Made by a program: the position numbers and the translations under genes. Shown piece by piece: positions 1 to 6,344 of a stretch of DNA of 10,571 bases. The stretch is from NCBI GenBank assembly GCA_937892275.1, contig CALAVG010000160.1, forward strand, positions 1-10,571, read 5' to 3'. The notes beneath the pieces are model-generated. The model ran no database searches. It had not been told where the DNA came from and worked only from the letters and a program-made list of their open reading frames with translations. Positions within the stretch are counted from its first letter, which is position 1. Every line of letters starts with the position of its first letter. Source of the DNA: an uncultured Methanomicrobiales archaeon (GTDB lineage Archaea > Thermoplasmatota > Thermoplasmata > Methanomassiliicoccales > Methanomethylophilaceae).

Positions 1-2
1 CT

Positions 3-1535
3 AGTCTGAACTATATAAAATCAGAAGAGGTTGGAACCGACCTACAATTTTTTGTCGATTCCATGATCGATGAGAATATGTCTCCAGCGACCATCAAGCG
101 CAATGTGAAATCTGTGAGGATCTGCACTGATCTTCTACAAAAGGACGTACACGCTATCACACAAGAAGACCTGAATGTGTTAACGAAAAAACTCGCAGAC
201 AGATCCGAGAGTACAAAGGAGTCATATATCCTGAGTTTCAGGAGGTACTGCAAGTGCTCTACAGGAGTCGATCCAGGTAAGAGAAATGGAGGGGAACACA
301 GATGTCCTCTGGGAAGGATGTCCTCGGGACTTCGGACCTACGGACCTTCTCTAGAGAAGCTCGAAGGCGATTTGATAGCATCGGGGACGAATGAAGAAGA
401 GATCAGCATGATCATGAAATGCGCTCGCCACTGCTTGAAGATGATCGTAACGGACAAGGGAATTATCGACTTGGCCAGCATTGACAAGAACTCACTGTTC
501 CAGTTAGAGGCTAGGATGGCCGGTTTGAAGAGATCGACTATCAGGAGATACCTAGTCTCCATAGGCTTGCTGGTTATGGCAAATACTGGGACGAATCCAT
601 TTCAGGATTACGTCATGGAATGCGACCCCAAGGAAGTATTCAACGAAGAATGCAGAGCACAGCAGGAGGTCGAGTTATTCTTGCAGTATTGCTGGAAGAA
701 AGGAGATAAGGAGCACACCTACAGGCAGAAGGCGAAATGCGTCATAAGGTGCATCGAACGTCTGGACAAGGTTCTTGGACCCATACCTTTCGACGAGATC
801 GATCATGCAGCCATAGTAGAACTGGTTAGGGATATGCAGATTTGTGGATTGAAGAGCTCCACCATCGTCAAGTACATGAACACATTCGGAGGATTTCTCA
901 AATTTTGCACAGGGAACGATCCCGTCGATATGAACAACCTCCCTATAAGCAGCTCGGAAACAAGGAGGATCTTCATCTTCAAGGAAGATTTCAAGAAGAT
1001 GCTGGCAGCGGCCAATATCGAAGAAACGCTCATCATATCGCTGGGTGCGTCATACGGTTTGAGGGCCGGGGAGATGGCCAGCATCAAACTGTAGGATATT
1101 CAGGGTGACAAACTTGTGATAAGAGGTAAGGGCCACGGCATCGGGAAGATAGTCTCATTTGACCTAACTCCAACGATCATTAGCATGTTGGATGCGTACA
1201 TGGAATACAGAGCCTAGATTATCCGGAGATTCGGTGACGGATCAAAGGGCTTTCTGTTCGTGAACGCCTATATGAACAGAGGGACTCCGATGACGGTTGG
1301 GACAATCGAGAGCCGGATCAGTACGCTGGGCTACAAGGTCGGGATCACCATCACATCCCATAGTCTACGTCGCCTGTTCTGCACTACCCTTTATGATCTT
1401 GGGGAGGATGAGGTAATCATTCAGAAGATGATGCGTCACTCCAGCATATAGACTACTAGGGAATGCTACTTCTACGCTGATCCGCGCAGGATTTCCAAGG
1501 CGAAGAATAGCGTCCAAAACGAGCTATTTGCGTAA
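3..1535 (+). CDS. Tyrosine recombinase/integrase with three in-frame UAG (pyrrolysine) codons; 5' end outside window
   Basis: Site-specific DNA recombinase that would integrate or excise a mobile element through a covalent 3'-phosphotyrosyl intermediate. Residues are numbered from the ATG at 63. Three helical core-binding repeats (about -9 to 71, 97-179, 203-287) precede the catalytic domain (about 300-490). The catalytic set is complete: Arg334 (GLRAGE), Lys356 (RGKGHG), His433-x-x-Arg436 (HSLRR), His459 (RHSSI), and the nucleophile Tyr469 or Tyr471 (ECYFYAD). Everything after residue 343 is reached only by reading TAG at 1092, 1215 and 1449 as sense. The frame then runs unbroken to a TAA at 1533-1535. 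None of the three TAGs falls on a catalytic residue. The frame is also open from 63 back to position 3, and those residues align without gaps to helix 1 of repeats 2 and 3, so the true start is probably upstream; ATG 63, with TATATAAAA at 12-20, is the alternative. The gene looks more AT-rich than nrdJ, which hints at transfer. The recombinase assignment is firm; pyrrolysine decoding is inferred. Confidence 0.85.
12..20 (+). promoter_or_regulatory. TATA-like sequence upstream of ATG 63
   Basis: TATATAAAA lies about 45 nt upstream of the ATG at 63, which is compatible with an archaeal TATA box and a leader of about 20 nt. It is also in an open frame with the integrase, encoding Tyr-Ile-Lys. 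It may therefore be coding sequence or an internal promoter giving a form lacking helix 1 of the first repeat. Confidence 0.25.
1092..1094 (+). other. In-frame UAG codon 1 of the integrase (residue 344, probable pyrrolysine)
   Basis: The TAG sits between ...ASIKL and DIQGDKLVI, in the helix and turn just after the Arg box (GLRAGE) of the catalytic domain. Tyrosine recombinases usually have a variable polar residue here (as in LKxSDI or LRWEDI patterns), so an inserted pyrrolysine should be tolerated. Termination here would leave a 343-residue protein with the DNA-binding repeats but without Lys, HxxR, His or Tyr. Confidence 0.75.
1215..1217 (+). other. In-frame UAG codon 2 of the integrase (residue 385, probable pyrrolysine)
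   Basis: The TAG lies between MEYRA and IIRRFGDG, in the variable segment linking the beta-sheet to the helix before the HxxR box. It is in the same frame as the TAGs at 1092 and 1449 and the terminal TAA, with no frameshift between them. Confidence 0.75.
1449..1451 (+). other. In-frame UAG codon 3 of the integrase (residue 463, probable pyrrolysine)
   Basis: The TAG falls in RHSSI-x-TTRECYFYAD, at the variable position of the common integrase pattern HSSIxTT. It lies between the catalytic His459 and the nucleophilic Tyr469/471. Termination here would remove the nucleophile, so an active recombinase requires read-through. Confidence 0.75.
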
Positions 1536-1551
1536 AAATCGTAAGAAAATG

Positions 1552-1584
1552 ACCCCATACACATCCCTTTTTCGTGTATGGGGT
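1552..1584. terminator. 11-bp hairpin between the integrase and alaA
   Basis: ACCCCATACAC (1552-1562) pairs perfectly with GTGTATGGGGT (1574-1584) around an 11-nt loop containing five T residues. It begins 16 nt after the integrase TAA and lies 41 nt beyond the end of the convergent aminotransferase gene. A bidirectional transcription terminator is the simplest reading. A recombinase-related inverted site is possible because it flanks the integrase. Confidence 0.5.
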
Positions 1585-1625
1585 TAAAATATCTTAAACT
1601 CACATATACCGAATCACGGGAATCA

Positions 1626-2837
1626 TCAGGGGCGCGTGTGTCTCACGGTAAACTTCTCAAGTTTATCAAAAGCCTCTTCCAGCGTTGGTATTGTGGGAAG
1701 AAGAACAGTTCTGAAATGACCTGTTCCGAACTCCTCGCAGAAACCGCTCCCGTGTACGAGGACCACTCCCTCCTCCTTGATCAGGTCGAAGACGAAGTCC
1801 CTGTCGCTCTTCCAAGGTGTGCCCTTTAGGTCGATCTTGGGGAACATGTAAAGCGCTCCTTTTGCTCTCCTTGTGGATATGAGGGGGATCTCGTTGAGCC
1901 TCTTGTATGTGTAGTCTGCCCTCTCCTTGAGCTTCTTGTTCATGTCGACGATGTAGTCCTGGGGTCCCTGGAGGGATGCCTGTGCTGCTGCCTGGCAGGG
2001 GACGTTGGGGCATATCCTCGCCCTGAACTGCTTCATCATTCCGGTGCGGATCTCGTCCATGAGTCCGGACTCATCCATGAAGTAGCAGTATCCCATCCTC
2101 CATCCGGGCATGAGGTTGACCTTGGAGAATCCATTGAGGATTATCCTGGGCACGTCAGGTTTGAGCCTGGATGCCGAATGGAAGCTGCCGTCGAAGACTA
2201 TCTTGTCGTAGATCTCGTCGGAGATCAGGGGAATCTCGTACTCTGCCGCGATGTCCCCGAACTCTTTGATGTCCTTCTCGCTGTAGACGGCTCCGGTTGG
2301 ATTGTTGGGGTTGATCAGGATCATGGCCTTGGTCCTGTTGGTGATCCTCTTGCGGATCATGTCCATGTCAGGTTTCCAATCCTCCTCCTCGATCTGCCTG
2401 TAGGGGACCGTGCGGCCTTCGTAGAAATTGATGTACTGTGCATAGGAAGGATATCCGGGTCCAGGAACGAGAACTTCGTCACCCGGTTCAAGAAACGTTC
2501 CCATCATGATGTTGATGCATTCGCTGACACCTGCTGTGACGTACACGTCCTTGGTGTCGATGACCGCCCCGTGCTTCTCCTTCTCCCTGTCGACTATCGC
2601 CTCTCTGAGACTCATCTCTCCCTGGGAGTCACCGTATCCGTTGTCCACACGGTCGACAGCCTCCCTAAGGGTCTGCTTGAAGTACTCTGGCGTCTCGAAA
2701 TCCCATTTGTTGGGGTCCCCGATGTTGAGTCTGAGGAGCTCCTTTCCGGCCTTCTCAGCCTCTGCTGCGGGAACAAGGACCTCGCGTATGGCGTAGTTCA
2801 TTCCCAAGGACCTTCTGGAAGCTCTAATAGTCTTCAT
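1626..2837 (-). CDS. alaA: AlaA-like alanine (glutamate-pyruvate) aminotransferase, PLP-dependent class I/II
   Basis: Cytosolic fold-type I PLP enzyme, 403 residues, the usual full length. It probably transfers the amino group between glutamate and pyruvate to make alanine. Visible motifs in order are LNIGDP near 37-42, the cofactor region TAGVSE (101-106), INPNNPTGAVYS (175-186), SDEIYDKI (206-213) with the PLP-binding Asp and Tyr, NGFSK with the Schiff-base Lys239, PGWRMGY (244-250), GALYMFPKID, and Arg376 (HFRTV) for the substrate carboxylate. LNIG.P, DEIYDKI, CPNVPCQAA and GALYMFPKID resemble the E. coli AlaA sequence as I remember it, more than aspartate aminotransferases, but substrate cannot be fixed from motifs alone. 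The stop is TGA. The gene follows fic after 66 bp and has its own promoter, with a leader of about 10 nt and no Shine-Dalgarno. Confidence 0.9.
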   Translation of the reverse strand: MKTIRASRRSLGMNYAIREVLVPAAEAEKAGKELLRLNIGDPNKWDFETPEYFKQTLREAVDRVDNGYGDSQGEMSLREAIVDREKEKHGAVIDTKDVYVTAGVSECINIMMGTFLEPGDEVLVPGPGYPSYAQYINFYEGRTVPYRQIEEEDWKPDMDMIRKRITNRTKAMILINPNNPTGAVYSEKDIKEFGDIAAEYEIPLISDEIYDKIVFDGSFHSASRLKPDVPRIILNGFSKVNLMPGWRMGYCYFMDESGLMDEIRTGMMKQFRARICPNVPCQAAAQASLQGPQDYIVDMNKKLKERADYTYKRLNEIPLISTRRAKGALYMFPKIDLKGTPWKSDRDFVFDLIKEEGVVLVHGSGFCEEFGTGHFRTVLLPTIPTLEEAFDKLEKFTVRHTRP

Positions 2838-2866
2838 GTTATCGATGCATGCCAGTCTGTACGGTG

Positions 2867-2875
2867 TATTTATAT
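2867..2875 (-). promoter_or_regulatory. TATA box for the alanine aminotransferase gene
   Basis: On the minus strand the sequence reads ATATAAATA, centred about 34 nt upstream of the ATG at 2837. With the archaeal TATA-to-start spacing of about 25 nt, transcription would begin roughly 10 nt before the start codon. That fits the absence of a Shine-Dalgarno sequence. Confidence 0.55.
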
Positions 2876-2903
2876 GTGGCCCGAGAACGGTCCGTCTCCG
2901 AAA

Positions 2904-3746
2904 TCAGACGACGATGTACTTGGCATCCTTGAAGGATCCTAGCTTCTCGATCTTGTTCTGGTCTATCAGATCGGACAGTACCACATCGGCGGTCCTGATG
3001 CTCACATCAGGGATGCATGCGCAGATATCCCTCTTCTTCAGCGGTTCGGGCGAGGTCTCGATGATATGGAGGATTCTGTCCCTCTTCTTTACCTTGCGGT
3101 TCTCCACTATAGGGTATCTTCTTTCTAGCTCCTTGTAGCTGTTCATCAATGACGGAAGCAGTGGCATGTCATAGTCTAGTCCCACATAGATCTGCGCGTT
3201 GTATCCGTTCCGCAAGAGGAGGAGATTGGTAAGCAAGGATCTCATCCTCTTGTTCCCATCCCGGAACGGGGCTATGCGCAAGAAGTCATCCAGAATCTGG
3301 GGGATGAATGCCAGTGCCTCCGTCGTCTTTGAGTCGTATTCACGGAAGAGGTACTCCAGGGAGTTCTCGCATCCGTCGCGGAACCTTCCCTTCTCCACCA
3401 TGAGTTCAGAGAACATCGTACGGTGGATGCTGAGCAGACTCTTCGCGTTGAAATCAAGATGCGAATAATCCCTCATGATCATGGTCATTGCCTTGTCATA
3501 ACCGGCGACCAGGTGCTCGCTGCGGGACATTGGTGCATCGCCGTCGATCAGGGCGCGTATGCGGGATTCCCCGACCGTCAGGCTCTCTGTGTCATGGGCG
3601 ACGGCGTTCGCCACTCTGACCTCTTTCTCGGCCGCACTCAGCTCCTTGCTGTAGAATGAGCTCCTGATTCCATCCAGGGCGCTCACTGTCCAGATTTCCT
3701 TCATTATGTCGAAGTCCGCCCTGTTGAGAGATTCATTCGTCTGCAT
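2904..3746 (-). CDS. Fic-fold protein with C-terminal winged helix; degenerate Fic motif
   Basis: 280 residues. An N-terminal helical part carries HDTESLTVGE (51-60), in the place where Fic proteins have the inhibitory (S/T)xxxE(G/N) helix. The Fic core spans about 75-195. A C-terminal winged helix-turn-helix (about 217-280) is typical of Fic proteins that bind DNA or protein partners. Active Fic enzymes transfer AMP or another nucleotide onto target hydroxyls using HxFx(D/E)GNGRxxR. Here the motif is APFRDGNKRMRS (159-170): the catalytic His is Ala159 (codon GCC), the second Gly is Lys166, and the final Arg position is Ser170, with an Arg one residue earlier. Phe161, Asp163, Gly164, Asn165 and Arg167 remain. 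Nucleotide transfer is therefore unlikely; a binding or regulatory role is more plausible. The gene is divergent from nrdJ across 356 bp and appears leaderless. The stop is TGA. Confidence 0.85.
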   Translation of the reverse strand: MQTNESLNRADFDIMKEIWTVSALDGIRSSFYSKELSAAEKEVRVANAVAHDTESLTVGESRIRALIDGDAPMSRSEHLVAGYDKAMTMIMRDYSHLDFNAKSLLSIHRTMFSELMVEKGRFRDGCENSLEYLFREYDSKTTEALAFIPQILDDFLRIAPFRDGNKRMRSLLTNLLLLRNGYNAQIYVGLDYDMPLLPSLMNSYKELERRYPIVENRKVKKRDRILHIIETSPEPLKKRDICACIPDVSIRTADVVLSDLIDQNKIEKLGSFKDAKYIVV

Positions 3747-3773
3747 GATATCGAACCTTGATAGTTTTCTTAC

Positions 3774-3781
3774 TATTAATA
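3774..3781 (-). promoter_or_regulatory. TATA box for the Fic-like gene, inside an AT-rich tract
   Basis: The minus strand reads TATTAATA about 28-35 nt upstream of the ATG at 3746, in an AT-rich tract (about 3765-3815). The spacing implies a leaderless transcript. An inverted repeat ATACT/AGTAT (3779-3783 and 3792-3796) overlaps the box and could be an operator, but it is only 5 bp per arm. Confidence 0.45.
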
Positions 3782-3853
3782 CTTATTTTTTAGTATGTAA
3801 ACTTTTCAATTTACCATCAGGTCGGAAAATTAGTAACTAAAGTCCGTGACGGA

Positions 3854-3928
3854 GGTCTGCAACACCCCGGGTCGCAGATCTAGGGTGGAAAACTGCCGTT
3901 AAGAGGTCAAAACTGACCATTTTCCGCC
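3854..3928. other. Cluster of nested inverted repeats in the fic/nrdJ intergenic region
   Basis: Three pairings are visible. GGTCTGC (3854-3860) pairs with GCAGATC (3874-3880) with one G-U. GGTGGAAAA (3884-3892) pairs with TTTTCCGCC (3920-3928) with one G-U. Inside that, GGTCA (3905-3909) pairs with TGACC (3914-3918) around AAAC. If transcribed this would fold as two adjacent hairpins, the second with an internal stem. No protein-coding frame or tRNA is evident. A small RNA, a structured leader, or protein-binding sites are all possible. Confidence 0.35.
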
Positions 3929-3991
3929 AAACGTGATAATTAACGCTCCTGGCTTAACAAAATAAAACACTGGGAACATCCTTTTTGTACC

Positions 3992-4012
3992 TATTGGATT
4001 ATACATCCAATA
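3992..4012. promoter_or_regulatory. Perfect 8-bp palindrome around a TATA-like core upstream of nrdJ
   Basis: TATTGGAT (3992-3999) and ATCCAATA (4005-4012) are exact inverted copies separated by TATAC, so the centre reads TTATAC. The symmetry and the TATA-like centre suggest an operator overlapping the nrdJ core promoter. A start near 4027 would give a leader of about 75 nt. An alternative TATA-like sequence, AATAAAA, lies at about 3960-3966. No regulator can be named from the site. Confidence 0.4.
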
Positions 4013-4014
4013 TC

Positions 4015-4085
4015 GGCGATTGCAAGTATTATTTACTCACAGTCCTTGACCCGTAAAGGCTAAGAGGGGTGCACTTGCAATCGCC
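4015..4085 (+). promoter_or_regulatory. 13-bp perfect inverted repeat enclosing 45 nt in the nrdJ leader
   Basis: GGCGATTGCAAGT (4015-4027) is exactly complementary to ACTTGCAATCGCC (4073-4085). The right arm ends 17 nt before the nrdJ ATG and 6 nt before the G-run that could act as ribosome-binding site. The enclosed 45 nt contain a weak inner hairpin (CCTT/AAGG). The element could be an RNA stem controlling nrdJ expression or two DNA-binding sites in opposite orientation. It shows no GCCACTG-type B12 box, so I do not call a cobalamin riboswitch. Confidence 0.5.
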
Positions 4086-4102
4086 TCGGTTGGGGGAAAA
4101 AC

Positions 4103-6331
4103 ATGGACATAAAGGATTGGCTAGGAGCAGACAATCAACTGGGAATCGACATATGGACGAAGAAGTACTGCTACAACAATGAGACGTTCGATCAATGGCT
4201 CGATCGTGTCAGCGGTGGCAACAAAGAAATCAGGAAGATGATCGAGGAGAAGAAGTTCCTCTTCGGCGGAAGGATTCTTGCGAACAGGGGTCTGGAGAAG
4301 ACCGGAAGGAAGATCACGCTCTCCAACTGTTACGTCCTGACGCCTCCCGAGGATTCCATCGAATCCATTTTCGACACGGCAGGAAAGCTCGCCCGTACAT
4401 TCAGCTACGGCGGAGGAGCAGGAATAGATATCTCCAAGCTGGCGCCCCGCGGTGCGAAGATCAACAACACCGCAAGTCAGACCTCCGGTGCAGTATCGTT
4501 CACAGATCTTTTCTCGATGGTCACCGGTCTCATTGGTCAGCACGGACGCCGCGGAGCACTCATGCTGACGATCTCATGTGATCACCCCGATCTCGAGGAG
4601 TTCATGTCCGTCAAGACGGATCTCGAGAGGGTTACCAAGGCCAACATGTCCATTCGTGTCACCGACGAGTTCATGGGCTGCGTAAAGCAGAGGTCCATGT
4701 TCACTCAGAAGTTCGACCGCCCCGAGAGTAACGAACAGATCAGGAAGGAGATCAACGCTGGCGAGTTCTTCGAGAAGCTCTGCTACACTAACTGGGACTA
4801 CGGCGAGCCCGGATGTCTCTACTGGGATAGGATCTCCAGCTGGAATCTGCTCAGCGAATTCCCCAACTATTCATATGCAGGTACCAACCCCTGTGCAGAG
4901 GAGCCCCTCCCCGCAGGAGGAAGCTGTCTCCTGGGAAGCATGAACCTCGCAAAGTTCGTCAAGGACGGCAAGTTCCTCAACGACGAGTTCGTCACGGCCG
5001 TCAGAATCTGTGTCCGCGGACTCAACGATGTTTTGGAAGAGGGTCTTCCCCTTCACCCGCTGCAGGAGCAGAGGGACTCGGTCAGCCAGTGGAGACAGAT
5101 TGGTCTCGGAATCATGGGTCTCGCCGACATGCTCATCGAGCTTGGATACACATTCGGTTCCGAGGAATCCGTCGCATTCTGCGACAAGCTCGGTAAGCTG
5201 ATGGCTGACACAGCTCTGTCCGAGTCGGCATTGCTCGCCAAGGAGAAGGGAATGTTCGAGATGTGCGTCCCCGAGCAGATCATCGCATCCTCCTACTTCA
5301 AGCTCAACGCATCCGAGGAGACCACCGAGCTCGTCAGGAAGTACGGTCTCAGGAACTCCCAGCTGCTCACGATCGCTCCCACCGGAACGCTCTCCACCAT
5401 GCTGGGTATCTCCGGAGGAATCGAGCCCATATTCGCACTCTCGTACGAGAGGAGGACCACATCCCTCAACGGCGACCAGGACAAGTACTACAAGGTGTAC
5501 ACCCCCATCGTCCAGGCATACATGGACAAGCACCTCGACATCAAGGATGAGAAGGACCTCCCAGAGATGTTCATCACCGCCCAGAGCCTCGACTATATCA
5601 AGAGGATCGACATGCAGGCCACATGGCAGAAGCACATCGATGCTTCGATCTCATCCACCGTCAACCTCCCCGAGCAGTTCCCGGAGAAGGACGTCTACAA
5701 CATCTATATGTACGCGTGGGAGTCCGGATGTAAGGGAATCACTGTCTTCCGCGACGGATGCAAGCGTCTCGGAATCCTCTCCACCAAGGAGAGTAAGAAG
5801 ACCGAGGAGGCACCTGTCGAGGAGAAGAGAGGTGTCGTCGACGTCGTGGATGACAACGTCATCGGAAAGAAGAGGAAGCTGATGACCGGATGCGGATCGC
5901 TGCACTGTACGGCGTTCTTCAACCCTGTGACCGGAGAGCTCGTCGAAGCATACCTCAACAAGGGATCCACCGGAGGATGTAACAACTTCATGGTCGGTCT
6001 GTCAAGGATGATCTCCCTGGCGGCCAGGTCAGGATGCGGAATCGAATCCATCGTCGACCAGCTCAAGTCCACCGGATCCTGTCCTTCATACGTCGTCAGG
6101 ACTCACACCAAGAGGGACACCAGCATGGGATCCTGCTGTCCCATGGCAGTAGGATGGGCGCTCACCGACATGTACAAGGAGATGCAGGCTCAGATAAAGG
6201 GCGTCAAGACAGAAGAGCCCGAGGAGCCCAAGAGGGAGATCGTCAACCCCTGTCCCAAGTGCGGTGCCGAACTGGAATTCCAGGGCGGATGCAACGTCTG
6301 CAAGTCCTGCGGATGGACCAAGTGCGAGTGA
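4103..6331 (+). CDS. nrdJ: Adenosylcobalamin-dependent (class II) ribonucleotide reductase
   Basis: Reduces ribonucleotides to deoxyribonucleotides for DNA synthesis, using adenosylcobalamin to generate the catalytic thiyl radical. The 742-residue length suits the class II type with a C-terminal extension. Visible residues are Cys76 (LSNCYV) and Cys274 (GSCLLGSMNL) as the redox pair, and the NxCxE active-site motif as Asn262-Cys264-Glu266 (TNPCAEE), with Cys264 the likely radical cysteine. APTGTLS (about 424-430) is the phosphate-binding loop. After about 590 a TSCPD-type Cys-rich region appears (MTGCGSLHCTAFF, STGGCNNF, TGSCPSYV). The tail is a four-plus-one cysteine zinc-ribbon-like module (CPKC ... 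CNVCKSCGWTKC) probably involved in re-reduction by thioredoxin-like partners. GGGGG at 4092-4096, 6 nt before the ATG, may be the ribosome-binding site. The leader holds a strong inverted repeat. The stop is TGA. Confidence 0.95.
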   Translation: MDIKDWLGADNQLGIDIWTKKYCYNNETFDQWLDRVSGGNKEIRKMIEEKKFLFGGRILANRGLEKTGRKITLSNCYVLTPPEDSIESIFDTAGKLARTFSYGGGAGIDISKLAPRGAKINNTASQTSGAVSFTDLFSMVTGLIGQHGRRGALMLTISCDHPDLEEFMSVKTDLERVTKANMSIRVTDEFMGCVKQRSMFTQKFDRPESNEQIRKEINAGEFFEKLCYTNWDYGEPGCLYWDRISSWNLLSEFPNYSYAGTNPCAEEPLPAGGSCLLGSMNLAKFVKDGKFLNDEFVTAVRICVRGLNDVLEEGLPLHPLQEQRDSVSQWRQIGLGIMGLADMLIELGYTFGSEESVAFCDKLGKLMADTALSESALLAKEKGMFEMCVPEQIIASSYFKLNASEETTELVRKYGLRNSQLLTIAPTGTLSTMLGISGGIEPIFALSYERRTTSLNGDQDKYYKVYTPIVQAYMDKHLDIKDEKDLPEMFITAQSLDYIKRIDMQATWQKHIDASISSTVNLPEQFPEKDVYNIYMYAWESGCKGITVFRDGCKRLGILSTKESKKTEEAPVEEKRGVVDVVDDNVIGKKRKLMTGCGSLHCTAFFNPVTGELVEAYLNKGSTGGCNNFMVGLSRMISLAARSGCGIESIVDQLKSTGSCPSYVVRTHTKRDTSMGSCCPMAVGWALTDMYKEMQAQIKGVKTEEPEEPKREIVNPCPKCGAELEFQGGCNVCKSCGWTKCE

Positions 6332-6344
6332 TCGCAGAAACCTT

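Noticed and set aside
63..1094. A complete 343-residue integrase ending at the TAG at 1092.
   Set aside because: The frame continues with recognisable Lys, HxxR, His and Tyr recombinase motifs to a TAA at 1533, so the TAG is not the natural end of the gene.
1260..1451. A separate small gene starting at GTG 1260.
   Set aside because: It is the middle of the integrase catalytic domain (HxxR and His boxes), bounded only by TAG codons in the same frame.
63..1535. The integrase as a degraded pseudogene.
   Set aside because: All three interruptions are TAG, none hits a catalytic residue, there is no frameshift, and no other gene here ends in TAG. Not fully excluded without genome-wide pyl evidence.
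2178..2942. A 254-codon plus-strand open frame over alaA and the end of fic.
   Set aside because: Antisense shadow of well-supported genes; its product shows no recognisable family.
4015..4102. A cobalamin riboswitch upstream of the B12-dependent reductase.
   Set aside because: No B12-box-like GCCACTG sequence or known conserved core is present, and the element is shorter than the known class.
3747..4102. A tRNA gene or integrase attachment site in the long intergenic region.
   Set aside because: No cloverleaf with T-arm GTTCRANNC and matching acceptor stem was found. The hairpins do not have tRNA geometry.
4871..5635. A 254-codon minus-strand open frame inside nrdJ.
   Set aside because: Antisense to conserved NrdJ motifs; low-complexity Leu/Val/Gly/Asp-rich product from codon bias.
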